Shown here piece after piece: positions 17,356 through 27,649 of a DNA stretch of 64,000 nucleotides. The notes under the pieces are model-generated. The model was given only the letters and a program-made list of their open reading frames with translations. It searched no databases and was not told the DNA's origin. The DNA lies in the NCBI GenBank assembly GCA_964386865.1, contig CAYLUN010000004.1:1-64000 (forward strand). The letters are read 5' to 3'. Within the stretch, counting starts at the first letter, position 1. Every line of letters begins with the position of its first letter. This DNA comes from CAYLUN01 sp964386865 (GTDB taxonomy: Bacteria; Verrucomicrobiota; Kiritimatiellia; RFP12; UBA1067). The translations under genes and the position numbers were made by a program.

Positions 17356-19560
17356 TTAGAGCAGCCCGTCGAACAGGTTCGCGGACGTGGGCTTCGGGAA
17401 GGCGGCGCAGGTCTGGCGGGCGGAGTCCGAGAGCGGGATGTTCCACGCGTCGAAGACCGCGGCGATGTTCTGGCCTGTGATGCGCGAGAGGCGGGTCGCC
17501 CACTGGTCGCGCTCCTCGGCGTCGTTCTTGGGCCGCTCCTCTTTCTTTAGCGTGCGATACTCGGCGAAGAGCTTCTCAAACACGCTCCAGCCATATACCT
17601 GCTGCAGGCGCACGAAAGTCTCCAAGGCGAGAAAGGGGTCGCTGCACCACGCGTCATGGGATTTTCCGGAGGCGACCCATTTGCTCACCTGCTTCTGGAT
17701 GCCGGGCTCGCCCATGCGGGTTTTGCGCGGCGGAATGCCGCAGATGCGCTCCATATTGATAAGCGTGAAGAAGTTCACGGTGACCTCGCCCGTGCCGTTA
17801 AACGTCCAGTCGCCGTTCTGGTGGTTGTGCCCGAGTTCGTGGAAGAAGCCCCAGTCGCCTTTGGTTTTCAGCGCCTGCGTGTCGACGAGCTCCTTGGCGG
17901 TGACGGTCGGGATCATGATGGGGTAGCCCGCGTGCATCCAACCCGCGCAGAGCTGCACGTCGGCCACGAAGCGTTCGGCTGAGCGGCGCTCAGGCGGGAG
18001 CGCCGTGAGCTTGGCGTCGAGGTCGGCGACCGTCTTCCAGAAGCGCAGCAGCGCGTCGGGGTCGTCGAGCGTTCGCACGAGGTCGGCGGGCACGGTGAGG
18101 ATGATCGTGTCGCTCTCGATCTCGGCCCAGGGCGCGGGCGCGGAGCGTAGGGTCTTGCGCCAGGCGTCGAGCGAGTCGCGTCCGGCTTTGAACCAGGGCG
18201 CGCAGCAGGCGTTGCCCAGCGTGACTTTCACGGCGCGCTCGGGCGCGTCCACCTTGTCGGGGACGACCACGTAGAGCAGGCCGCCGAAGGGCGACGTGAC
18301 GGTGGTCTTGGCGGCTTTAAGCGGCACCTCCAGGTCGACCTTGGGCGCGCGCGACCACTGGTCGTGGCGGGTGTTGTCGCAGGTGGTGGAGCCGATCCGC
18401 AGGCGCAGGCCGAGCTTCTCCGCGCCGAGCGGCAGCTCGGCGGTGACCGGCTCGCCGGCGGCGGCGTAGAGGCCGGTGCTGTGCCAGCGGGGGATGTCGA
18501 GGTTCACGGTAAGCGCGCGCCGGCCGCGCGGCGCGTCGGCGGGCGGCAGGCCGGGGTAGGCGGCCGCGGCCGGGTGGGCGGGCCACGGGTCGAGCGGCTT
18601 CGCGCGCCAGGCGGCCTGCTGCTCCAGAAGGGTCAGGCGAGCTGGGATGTCGGCGGCCTTGAGGGGTGTTTTCGGCGAAGGCTGCTTGGCGGCTTGCGCC
18701 GACGTGAGCAGCGCATTGACGGCCTTGGCGAGCGGGCTGGCGCTGTCGGAGGGCAGCACGGATTTGGCCGCGCAGAGAGTCGTGTTGAGCTGGCGCAGGG
18801 TCGCGGCGTCCGTGACGGTTCCGCCCGCGGCGAGTGCGGCGGCCTCGGCGACGTTCAGGCCCTGCGGGAGCGGGTGGTCGGCGCGGTAGCCCTGCTTGTC
18901 GGTGCGGCCGGCGAAGTCGCCGGTGATGAGCAAGCCGGCGGGGACGAGCAGGCGGTTGAAGAGGTTATCGGTGGCGAGGGACTTGCCGCCGGAGACCTGC
19001 TGCCAGCCCCAGCCGATGCCCGCGCAGAGCAGACCGCCGCCGGAGGTGATGTAGGCGCGAACCCGCTCGACGTCCGCGGCGGGCAGGTTGTCCGGATAGG
19101 TGGCCAGCACGGCGGCCGACGGGGTGAGCGCGTCGATGCCGGGGATCTCGGTGACCTCGAACCCGCCGAGGCCGCGCAGGGCTTTGGCGAAGTCGGCGTT
19201 CTTGTAAACGGCGACGGTGGCGCGGCCTTGGCCGAGCCACGCGAGGGCGTTGGTGATGAAGGTCGCGGTGTCGGCCTTGCCGAAGGCTTCGGACGAGTAG
19301 AAGGAGGGGTGGCCGACCGCGACGACGCGGCCCTTGCCGTACACGGCCGCGCAGGCCACGGGCAAGACGGACTTGCCGCACTCCGCGCCCACGACGGGGA
19401 AGGCGCTCTCGCCGCCGCACAGCACGGCGCCCGGCGCGCCGCCGCTGTCGATGGCCTTCACGTTGCGCAACAGCGCCGCCCGCGCCTCATCGTGCGTCCC
19501 TGCCGCGAGGGCTGAAGCCACACCTAGAAAGCCTGCCCCACACACAACCACAAGTCTCAT
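17356..19560 (-). CDS. Exported M60-family (enhancin/TCAF-like) metallopeptidase, 734 aa
   Basis: The start ATG 19560 has GGAGG 8 nt upstream; an earlier GTG sits too close to that site. The signal peptide is MRLVVVCGAGFLGVASALAA. The N-terminal 200 residues look like the glutamine-amidotransferase-fold domain seen in TCAF-type proteins (GKGRVVAVGHPSFY, YITSGGGLLCAGIGWGW). The peptidase domain has HELGH at 574-578 with a further Glu at 592 (GTGEVTVNFF), which fits the M60 zinc motif. M60 enzymes cleave mucin-like glycoproteins, so a host- or glycoprotein-directed role is plausible with the neighbouring sialidase-like genes. It converges with the preceding plus-strand operon. Confidence 0.85.
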   Translation of the reverse strand: MRLVVVCGAGFLGVASALAAGTHDEARAALLRNVKAIDSGGAPGAVLCGGESAFPVVGAECGKSVLPVACAAVYGKGRVVAVGHPSFYSSEAFGKADTATFITNALAWLGQGRATVAVYKNADFAKALRGLGGFEVTEIPGIDALTPSAAVLATYPDNLPAADVERVRAYITSGGGLLCAGIGWGWQQVSGGKSLATDNLFNRLLVPAGLLITGDFAGRTDKQGYRADHPLPQGLNVAEAAALAAGGTVTDAATLRQLNTTLCAAKSVLPSDSASPLAKAVNALLTSAQAAKQPSPKTPLKAADIPARLTLLEQQAAWRAKPLDPWPAHPAAAAYPGLPPADAPRGRRALTVNLDIPRWHSTGLYAAAGEPVTAELPLGAEKLGLRLRIGSTTCDNTRHDQWSRAPKVDLEVPLKAAKTTVTSPFGGLLYVVVPDKVDAPERAVKVTLGNACCAPWFKAGRDSLDAWRKTLRSAPAPWAEIESDTIILTVPADLVRTLDDPDALLRFWKTVADLDAKLTALPPERRSAERFVADVQLCAGWMHAGYPIMIPTVTAKELVDTQALKTKGDWGFFHELGHNHQNGDWTFNGTGEVTVNFFTLINMERICGIPPRKTRMGEPGIQKQVSKWVASGKSHDAWCSDPFLALETFVRLQQVYGWSVFEKLFAEYRTLKKEERPKNDAEERDQWATRLSRITGQNIAAVFDAWNIPLSDSARQTCAAFPKPTSANLFDGLL

Positions 19561-19633
19561 TCCGTACACCTCCGAACTAAGGCAGAATATAGCAGAAGGG
19601 GCGCGGCGCTGTCTTGGGGAAAGTGCGCGGTCA

Positions 19634-19877
19634 GGGTAATCGGTTGGTGACGCGAGTTGAAGCGCGTGTTTCGTGCGGAGCTTGGGCGGGGGGACACTCC
19701 TGTCCCCGGTGAAAGCGCGTGCAATTCAAGCGCACGGCCACCTGTAAAACAACTGGCGGCGGATCGGCTGCGGACCGCCTCGTCGCGGGCAAGAGTGCCC
19801 GGGCTCCCAGCTTTGCGCCATCTTTTCATCCGAAACGCGAACTCCTCGCACAACCCCTGGCCACCAACCGATTACCC
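19634..19877. repeat. Long inverted repeat filling the 333-bp spacer between the M60 gene and aroKB
   Basis: Perfect 16-bp arms (19634-19649 and 19862-19877, GGGTAATCGGTTGGTG and complement) enclose two internal hairpins: GGGGACACTCCTGTCCCC near 19689-19706 and GGGCAAGAGTGCCC near 19787-19800. The flanks of both hairpins resemble each other in opposite orientation, so this looks like two diverged copies of an 80-100 bp element in inverted order. No gene is seen in the spacer and no transposase is adjacent. Confidence 0.65.
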
Positions 19878-19893
19878 GGCCAGGCTACTGCGA

Positions 19894-21525
19894 TCATGTT
19901 TGCGCGGACAAGACCTGGTCGAGGGCGCGGTCATCGACCGCCACGCCCACGCGGATGTCGCCGAGGTCGGCGGGCAGGGCGAAGCGCACCTTGCCGCCGG
20001 CCTTCTTCTTGTCGAGCGACATCGCGGCGCGCACCGCGCCGAGGTCGGTGCCGGCGGGCACGGCGACGGGCAAGCCGAGCCGCGCGAAAATGTCGGCGAG
20101 CTGGTCGGCGAGGCCGTGGCGCGCGAGGCCGAGCGCCTCCGCGAGGCGCGCTTCGAGCACAGTGCCGATGGCGACCGCTTCGCCGTGCTGCACCGCGAAG
20201 CGCGTGGCCTTCTCGATGCCGTGGCCGAGCGTGTGGCCGAGGTTGAGCGCGGCGCGGAAACCCTTTTCGTAGGGATCCTGCTGGATCACCCGGATCTTGA
20301 CGGCCATGGCGCGGGACACGAAGGGCGCAAGCCAGTCCGCGCCCGAGAGGCAGGCGCAGGGCGCGGCCGCGTCGGCCTCCTTGCAGAAGGCGAAGTGCGG
20401 CAGCGTGGCGAGCAGCAGGGGGTCGGCGATGACGGCGTGCTTGACCGCCTCGGCGAGGCCGCAGCGCAGCTCGCGCGCGGGCAGCGTCGCGAGCGTATCG
20501 GTGTCGGCCAGCACCAGCGACGGCGGGTGGAACGCGCCGACGAGGTTCTTGCCCTCGGGCAAATCCGCGCCGGTCTTGCCGCCGAGCCCGGAGTCAACCA
20601 TGGCGAGCAGGGTGGTGGGCAGACCGATCCAGCGCACGCCGCGCAGCCAGGTGGCGGCCGCGAAGCCGGTCAGGTCGCCGACCACCCCGCCGCCGAGCGC
20701 GACCACGGCGTGGCCGCGCTCGAGGCCCGCCGTGAGGAAGGCCGACCAGAGCGTCGCGACGGTGGCGACGGTCTTGCTTTCCTCGCCCGCCGGGAGGGCG
20801 ACGCAGGCGACGGTTACGCCCCTGGCCCGCAGCGAGGCGGCGACGCGCTCGCCGTAAAGCGGCAGCGTGTGCGTGTCGCCAACGATCACGGTGCGGTTGC
20901 CGAGGCCGAGCTCCGCAAAGTAATCGCCGACGCGGTCAAGTAGGCCGGGGCCCGCGTGGACGTCGTAGGCCTTGCCCATGCCCGAGACGCGGTAGCGGCC
21001 GAGCGAGGCCTGCACGGCGTCGGCGGTCTCCTCCGGCGGCCGGTCGGAGACGGTTACGCGGTGCGGGAACGAGCCGTAGTGCTCCTTGCGCTCGGCGAGG
21101 AGCTGCGAGATCGGCTTGCCTTTGCCGGGGGCCGGGGGCTGGGTGCAGTCCGACGTCGGCGTGCTGAGCAGCGGCCGCGTGCCGGGGGCCTTGGCGACGC
21201 GGCGCTCAAGCGTGGCCACGTCCGCTTCGAAGCAGAGGACCTCGCCGGTGGCTTCGGCCAGCGCGCGGTTCTCGGGCTTCAGCAGCGCGCCGCCGCCGAG
21301 GCCCACCACGCAGGACGCTCCTGAAGAGACCTCCTGGAGCGCCGCGCTCTCGCGCAGGCGGAAGCCGGACTCGCCCTCGGCGGCGAAGATGTCGCGGATC
21401 ACCTGCTTGGAGGTGGCCTCGATGACCGCGTCGAGGTCGACGAAGGGAAGGTCGAGGCGCTCCGCGAGGATGCGCCCGATGGTCGATTTGCCGCTGCCCG
21501 GAGGGCCGTAGAGGAAGAGGTGCAT
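19894..21525 (-). CDS. aroKB: Bifunctional shikimate kinase / 3-dehydroquinate synthase
   Basis: This is a 543-aa fusion in the common shikimate pathway. Residues 1-175 are shikimate kinase: P-loop GPPGSGKST at 7-15, DLD near 30-32, substrate-binding FRLRE at 55-59 and the GLGGGA loop at 75-80. After a short linker, residues about 183-543 are 3-dehydroquinate synthase: LGGGVVGDLTGFAA nucleotide site, PTTLLAMVDS, KTGADLPEGKN and the metal-binding H in NLGHTLGHG and QHGEAVAIG. AroKB fusions are known in several phyla, so this is not a sequencing error. It lies downstream of aroC in the same direction with a 108-bp spacer made partly of 7-8 bp repeats. No good ribosome site is visible before ATG 21525. 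Confidence 0.95.
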   Translation of the reverse strand: MHLFLYGPPGSGKSTIGRILAERLDLPFVDLDAVIEATSKQVIRDIFAAEGESGFRLRESAALQEVSSGASCVVGLGGGALLKPENRALAEATGEVLCFEADVATLERRVAKAPGTRPLLSTPTSDCTQPPAPGKGKPISQLLAERKEHYGSFPHRVTVSDRPPEETADAVQASLGRYRVSGMGKAYDVHAGPGLLDRVGDYFAELGLGNRTVIVGDTHTLPLYGERVAASLRARGVTVACVALPAGEESKTVATVATLWSAFLTAGLERGHAVVALGGGVVGDLTGFAAATWLRGVRWIGLPTTLLAMVDSGLGGKTGADLPEGKNLVGAFHPPSLVLADTDTLATLPARELRCGLAEAVKHAVIADPLLLATLPHFAFCKEADAAAPCACLSGADWLAPFVSRAMAVKIRVIQQDPYEKGFRAALNLGHTLGHGIEKATRFAVQHGEAVAIGTVLEARLAEALGLARHGLADQLADIFARLGLPVAVPAGTDLGAVRAAMSLDKKKAGGKVRFALPADLGDIRVGVAVDDRALDQVLSAQT

Positions 21526-21633
21526 AGTTTCTTTTGGTTAGAGGGGTTGGAGCGGTTCACGGTTCAAGGGTTGTAAGGTTGAAGCTTGAAGCCTGGATTC
21601 TGCCTAACAGCCTAAAGCGCTAAAGGCCTCCAA

Positions 21634-22806
21634 TTATGGCCAGAAGACGTGGGGCTGGCCGGTCATGCGGACATCGCTGAGTGTGGCGCGGCGGAGCGCG
21701 TCGAAGCGGGGCTTCATCTCCGCAAGGCTGTCGCCGCCGAGCTTTTCGAGCAGGGCGTCGGCGAGCACGTGGGCGACGATGGACTCGAGCACGATCACAG
21801 CCCGCGGCACCGGGCAGACGTCGGAGCGCTCGTAGTAGGTGAGGGAGGCCGAGCCGGTGGCGAGGTCGACGGTGTCCTGGCCTTTTCGCGTGGTGGGGAT
21901 AGGCTTCATGGCGGCTCGCAGCCAGACGGGCTCGCCGTTGGTGATGCCGCCTTCGATGCCGCCGCAAAGGTTGGAGCGGCGCGTGACGCGGCCGTCCGGC
22001 TCGGACTGGATGGCATCGTGCGCCTGCGTGCCGGGGCGGCGCGCGTTGGCGAAGGCGTCGCCGATCTCAACGCCCTTGACCGCGTTCATGCCCATGACCG
22101 CCTGGGCGAGGCGCGCGTCGAGGCGGCGGTCCCAGCTCACGTGCGAGCCGAGGCCGACGGGCAGGCCGGCGACGACTACCTCCAGAATGCCGCCGAGCGT
22201 CTCGCCGGCGCCGCGGGCCTTTTCGATGGACTTGGCCATCTGCGCGGCCGCGTCGGGGTCGGGGCACTGCACCTCCGAAGCGCGTGCTCGGGCGATGCGC
22301 TCGGCGAAGGAGAGCCCGTCCAGACGGGCGGCGTGCTCGCCGAGGGCCGAGACGTAGCCGCCGACGGATACGCCGAAGGTGTTGAGAAGGGCGCGGCAGA
22401 CCGCGCCCACGGCGACGCGGGCGGCGGTTTCGCGGGCCGAGGAGCGCTCGAGGGAGGGGCGCACGTCATCGTAGCCGTACTTCACGGCGGCGGCAAGGTC
22501 GGCGTGGCCGGGGCGCGGCGTGGTGTAGGCCGGCACGGCCTTGCCCTTCCAGTTGGCGTAATCCTTGTTGGCAATCTGGAGCGCGAGGGGCGCGCCGGTG
22601 GTGACGCCCTCCATGACGCCGGCGAGGATCAGGGCGCGGTCTTTCTCAATGGCCATGCGGTCTCCCGAGCCCGCGCCGGTCTGGCGGCGCGCGAGATCGG
22701 CGGCGATGAGGTCTTCGTTCAACGGCAGCCCGGCCGGCAGGCCCTCGAGGATCGCGGTGAGGGCGGGGCCGTGCGATTCGCCGGCGGTCAGGTAACGTAG
22801 GGGCAT
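21634..22806 (-). CDS. aroC: Chorismate synthase
   Basis: The protein is 390 aa. It catalyses the last step to chorismate, 1,4-elimination of phosphate from EPSP with reduced FMN. The N-terminus MPLRYLTAGESHGPAL holds the first AroC signature His. Further family motifs are QTGAGSGDRMAIEKD, RPGHADLAAAVKYGYDDVRPSLERSSARETAARVAVGA and TRKGQDTVD. Length is normal for the family. It is first of the aroC-aroKB pair. The region before the start lacks a clear Shine-Dalgarno. Confidence 0.96.
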   Translation of the reverse strand: MPLRYLTAGESHGPALTAILEGLPAGLPLNEDLIAADLARRQTGAGSGDRMAIEKDRALILAGVMEGVTTGAPLALQIANKDYANWKGKAVPAYTTPRPGHADLAAAVKYGYDDVRPSLERSSARETAARVAVGAVCRALLNTFGVSVGGYVSALGEHAARLDGLSFAERIARARASEVQCPDPDAAAQMAKSIEKARGAGETLGGILEVVVAGLPVGLGSHVSWDRRLDARLAQAVMGMNAVKGVEIGDAFANARRPGTQAHDAIQSEPDGRVTRRSNLCGGIEGGITNGEPVWLRAAMKPIPTTRKGQDTVDLATGSASLTYYERSDVCPVPRAVIVLESIVAHVLADALLEKLGGDSLAEMKPRFDALRRATLSDVRMTGQPHVFWP

Positions 22807-22909
22807 AGGTCGTGTCCGTTTCTCTTGAAAGATGCGGTCATTTTACAGGCAGCAACCGCCGGGTTCAACTGCGAATACCGGCCATCGCATTCCCCGCCTT
22901 CACCGGGTG

Positions 22910-22939
22910 TTGCGCAAAAAGACTACAAAGGTTGCGCAA
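22910..22939. promoter_or_regulatory. Pair of TTGCGCAA palindromes, possible operator
   Basis: Identical 8-bp palindromes at 22910-22917 and 22932-22939 are 22 bp apart centre to centre, two helical turns, in the 224-bp divergent spacer between aroC and the Tat oxidoreductase operon. I infer a dimer-of-dimers operator or activator site. The protein that binds is unknown. Confidence 0.45.
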
Positions 22940-23030
22940 GTGTGGGATTGAAAGGTCGGGCGCAAGGGCGTAATGTTATCACCGTTACTGGCGGTTCAGT
23001 CAATGCGGATGGGATAAGAGGAGGCACGGG

Positions 23031-24452
23031 ATGAGCATGAAGACCGGCTATTCGCGGCGGGCATTTCTGAAGGGGTCGGCGCTGGCGGCCGGGGCGCTGG
23101 CTGCGGGCGGCTGCACGTCGGTGCGGAGCGCGCTGCGCTTCCGCAAGTCGGGCGAGACCGTGAACCTCGGCGTGATCGCGGCGGGCGGACAGGGCAAGAC
23201 CAACTGGACCGCCATGCTCCAGCACGGCAACGTGCGCATCGCGGCGATGTGCGACGTCGACGCGACCATGCTGGACGCCGCCAAGGCGTGGTGCCAGGAG
23301 AACGCGTTCCCGACCGATTTCAAGGTCTACGCCGACTACCGCAAGATGCTGGAGGCCGAGAAAGGGCTGGACGCGGTGGTGGTCTCCACGCCGGATCACA
23401 CCCATGCGCGGGCCGCGATTCAGGCGATGAAGATGGGCTGCCACGCGTACGTCGAGAAGCCGCTGGTGCGGACGATCTGGGAGGCCCGCTATTTCAGGGA
23501 CGTCGCCAAGGCGCACGGCGTGGTCACGCAGATGGGCAACCACGGCAGCGCCAAGGACGGCACGCGCCGCGGCATCGAGGTTCTGCGCGCGGGCTTGCTG
23601 GGCAACGTTACCGAGGTGCACGTGTGGACCAACCGCCCCGAGATCTCGCCCGGAAACACCTGGGGCTGGAGGCAGCCGCTGAAGCGGCCCGAGGGCGAGG
23701 ATCCGGTTCCGCCGGAGATGAGCTGGGACCTGTGGCTGGGAACGTCTCCCGTTCGGCCTTTCAAGAAGGGGGTCTACCACCGCATCATGTGGCGTGCGTT
23801 CTACGACTTCGGCACGGGCGCGTTCGGCGATATGGCCTGCCACACCATGAACCTGGCGTTCCGCGGGCTCGATCTGGGCGAGGTTCTGTCCGGCGAGGCC
23901 GTCGAGATCTCCGAGCACTACGACGACACGTTTCCACAGTACAGCAAGGTGCGCCTCACGTACGCGGCGCGCGGCCAGAAGCCGCCGGTGGATCTCTACT
24001 GGTACGACGGCTACCGCAAGCCGCCGGTTGAGCTCATGCCGCAGGTTATCGCTACGCTCGGCTCCGTGCCGGCGACCGGCTGCTTCATCAGGGGCGACAA
24101 GGGCGTGATGGTCAACACCGACGACTACGGCGAGAACAGCTACATCGCGTTCACGGGCGAGGAGAAGATGAGGGCCCTCTCCAAGCACGACGCCTGCGCC
24201 GCCGTGCCGGTCACGCTGCCGAGAGTCAAAGACCAGAACCAGCGCGGACAGTTCGTCGACGCGTGCCTCGGGCTGACCCAGACGTCGTCCGACATCGATC
24301 ATTCCGTGCCGCTGGTGGAGAGCATGCTGGTCGGCTGCCTGGCGCAGCGCATACCGGGCAAGATCAGCTGGAACGCGGCGACGTGCCTGTCGGACAGCGC
24401 GCAGGCGAACGCGCTGCTCAAGCCGGCCGTCCGCAGCGGGTGGGAGTTTTGA
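23031..24452 (+). CDS. Tat-exported Gfo/Idh/MocA-family oxidoreductase (possible lipoprotein)
   Basis: The protein is 473 aa with GAGGAGG before ATG 23031. The twin-arginine signal is SRRAFLKG at about 8-15, followed by a lipobox-like AAGGC near residue 27, so Tat export with lipid anchoring is possible. The Rossmann domain shows VNLGVIAAGGQGK, CDVD and VVVSTPDHTHA, with the family's EKPL motif (YVEKPLV) that holds the catalytic Lys. A long C-terminal alpha/beta domain follows. Such exported dehydrogenases are expanded in PVC bacteria and act on sugars or inositols using tightly bound NAD(P). It is followed by a second family member at 72 bp. Confidence 0.88.
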   Translation: MSMKTGYSRRAFLKGSALAAGALAAGGCTSVRSALRFRKSGETVNLGVIAAGGQGKTNWTAMLQHGNVRIAAMCDVDATMLDAAKAWCQENAFPTDFKVYADYRKMLEAEKGLDAVVVSTPDHTHARAAIQAMKMGCHAYVEKPLVRTIWEARYFRDVAKAHGVVTQMGNHGSAKDGTRRGIEVLRAGLLGNVTEVHVWTNRPEISPGNTWGWRQPLKRPEGEDPVPPEMSWDLWLGTSPVRPFKKGVYHRIMWRAFYDFGTGAFGDMACHTMNLAFRGLDLGEVLSGEAVEISEHYDDTFPQYSKVRLTYAARGQKPPVDLYWYDGYRKPPVELMPQVIATLGSVPATGCFIRGDKGVMVNTDDYGENSYIAFTGEEKMRALSKHDACAAVPVTLPRVKDQNQRGQFVDACLGLTQTSSDIDHSVPLVESMLVGCLAQRIPGKISWNAATCLSDSAQANALLKPAVRSGWEF

Positions 24453-24523
24453 GGAAAAAAGGCTGTTAGGCTGTAGGCTGTTAGGTGAGATGGTGAAAAA
24501 GGTGTTCGAAAGGAAAAGGCGCC

Positions 24524-25909
<1,386 letters not shown>

Positions 25910-25987
25910 CGCTTCTCAAATAGCCACACCGATGAGATTTCGAAGCCCCCGACAGCCTCGACGCTCTCCAAAGAAAAGGAAAACTCT

Positions 25988-26596
25988 GTGACGAACGACT
26001 TGAAGGCGAGCCTGATGGCCTATGCGGCGGACGGCGCCGAAAAGCTAATGCGGACGGATTTCGGCCGGCTGGCGGAGATCGGCGAGCTGCTGCTCCAGGC
26101 CAAGGCCGAGGGGCGGACGGTCTTTCTGATGGGCAACGGCGGCAGCGCGGCGACCGCGTCGCATGTGACCAACGATCTGGTGAAGGGGTGCCGCGCGGGC
26201 GACGCGCCGGGCTTCCGGGCCTTCTGCCTGAGCGATTCCAACGCGCTGGTGACGTGCCTCGCGAACGACTTCTCGTATGAGGAGATCTACTCGATTCTGC
26301 TGCGCACGTATGCCAGGGCGGGCGACGTCGTGCTGGCCTTCAGCGGCAGCGGCAACTCGCCGAACATCGTCCACGCGCTCAAGACGGCTCGGGAGCTGGG
26401 GCTGGCCTCGGTCGGGTTCGGCGGCCGTGACGGCGGCAAGATGAAGGCGCTGTGCGACGTGATCCTGATCGCGCCGACCGACTCCATGGAGCTTCTGGAA
26501 GACCTGCACCTCGTCTACTTCCACGACCTCGTGTGCGCGATGCGCCCGGCGCTGGCGCGGCTCGCGGGCGTGGAGGCCTGCAGCTGCAAATGCTGA
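25988..26596 (+). CDS. SIS-domain phosphosugar isomerase, GmhA/DiaA-like
   Basis: The protein is 202 aa with a GTG start at 25988. SIS-fold motifs are MGNGGSAATASH (48-59), which binds the sugar phosphate, LANDFSYEEIY and FSGSGNSPNIVHAL. Length and the NGGS motif match sedoheptulose-7-phosphate isomerase (GmhA) better than MurQ or GlmS. The C-terminus ends CSCKC, a small Cys cluster not usual in GmhA. The next gene is a ROK kinase, so a joint role in phosphosugar metabolism is likely. The exact substrate is uncertain. Confidence 0.8.
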   Translation: MTNDLKASLMAYAADGAEKLMRTDFGRLAEIGELLLQAKAEGRTVFLMGNGGSAATASHVTNDLVKGCRAGDAPGFRAFCLSDSNALVTCLANDFSYEEIYSILLRTYARAGDVVLAFSGSGNSPNIVHALKTARELGLASVGFGGRDGGKMKALCDVILIAPTDSMELLEDLHLVYFHDLVCAMRPALARLAGVEACSCKC

Positions 26597-26660
26597 GGGA
26601 GGCTGGGCTGGCGGTTCACGCGGACGTTTGCCCTCCAGTGCTTTGCGGAGCCGCCGCGCA

Positions 26661-26689
26661 ACGGAGGGCGAGCGTCCCCGCGAGCCTCC
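26661..26689. repeat. Short GC-rich repeat shared with 30062-30085
   Basis: The minus strand reads CTCGCGGGGACGC then TCGCCCTCC. At 30062-30085 the plus strand reads CTCGCGGGGACGC then GAGGCCTCC. Both copies are intergenic. Only two copies are seen, so the family is tentative. Confidence 0.4.
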
Positions 26690-26705
26690 ACATGAGGAAC
26701 TCGAC

Positions 26706-27635
26706 ATGTTCATTGGCGCGATAGATGGCGGCGGCACGAAGGTGCTGACGGCGGTGATGGCCGAGACGGGAGAGGTTCTGTCGCGGCTGCAGGCGTCCGT
26801 GCCGACGGCGGACCACGCGGCGTACTTTGCGCGTTGCGGCGAGATGCTCGGCGCGTGCGCGGCGGAGCTCGGGCTCGGCTTGGAGTCGCTCGCGGGCGTG
26901 GGCGTGAGCCTGCCCGCGATGACCGACGGCCGCGACCGCGTGCTGGGGTCGCCCTCGGCGGGGTGGGGCGCGTTCTGCGTGCGGCCGCTGCTGCTGTCGG
27001 CGCTCGGCGTCGTGTCGGAGCGGGTGTTCATCGAGAACGACGTGAACGCCTGCGCGCTGGCGGAGCTGCGCTTCGCTCGCGGGGGCGAGAACTTCGTCTG
27101 GATGACGGTGAGCACGGGCATCGGGGGCGCGGTGGTGGCGGACGGCCGGCTGGTGCGCGGAGCGAACGGGTGCGCGGGCGAGCTGGGGCACCTCAAGGTC
27201 GAGTTCGGGCGGCCGCGGCCGTGCGGCTGCGGCGGGAGCGGCTGCCTCGAGGCGCACGCCTCGGGGACGGCCATCGGGCGTTTGGCCCGCGAGGCGGGGC
27301 TGGGGGACGCGGACGCCCAGCGCGTGGCGCAGTTGGCGCGCGGGGGCGACCCCGCCGCCAAGGCCGTGCTGGAGCAGGCCGGGCGGCACATTGGGCGCGG
27401 GCTGGCGATGGCGGCGAACGTGTTCAACCCCGAGCGCGCCTACATCGGCGGGGGCGTGTCGCACGCGCTCGACCTGCTGCTGCCGGCGATCCGCGAGACC
27501 TTTGACCGCGACGTGATCGCGCAATGCAGGAACGTCAGCGTCGAGCGCACGCACCTCGGCTACGAGGCCTCGCTTCTCGGCGCGGCGGCGGTGTGCCTGG
27601 ACGGGCTGGGGTCGCGAGGAGCCTCTCGCGGCTGA
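26706..27635 (+). CDS. ROK-family sugar kinase
   Basis: The start is ATG 26706 with GAGGA 8 nt upstream, giving 309 aa; earlier in-frame codons translate the intergenic repeat. The N-terminal phosphate-binding motif is AIDGGGTK. VENDVNACALAEL is represented by IENDVNACALAEL (catalytic Asp), and STGIGGAVV follows. The ROK zinc-binding signature lies in PCGCGGSGCLEAHASG with GELGHLKV before it. It probably phosphorylates a hexose or amino sugar such as glucose or GlcNAc. It lies 109 bp after the SIS isomerase in the same direction. Confidence 0.9.
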   Translation: MFIGAIDGGGTKVLTAVMAETGEVLSRLQASVPTADHAAYFARCGEMLGACAAELGLGLESLAGVGVSLPAMTDGRDRVLGSPSAGWGAFCVRPLLLSALGVVSERVFIENDVNACALAELRFARGGENFVWMTVSTGIGGAVVADGRLVRGANGCAGELGHLKVEFGRPRPCGCGGSGCLEAHASGTAIGRLAREAGLGDADAQRVAQLARGGDPAAKAVLEQAGRHIGRGLAMAANVFNPERAYIGGGVSHALDLLLPAIRETFDRDVIAQCRNVSVERTHLGYEASLLGAAAVCLDGLGSRGASRG

Positions 27636-27649
27636 AAGCCCCGCGGCGC

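Noticed and set aside
19634..19877. Insertion sequence
   Set aside because: The interval is too short and has no transposase frame; only inverted ends and hairpins are present.
25988..26596. MurNAc-6-phosphate etherase (MurQ)
   Set aside because: The protein is only 202 residues and has the GmhA/DiaA-type NGGS motif rather than MurQ length and signatures.
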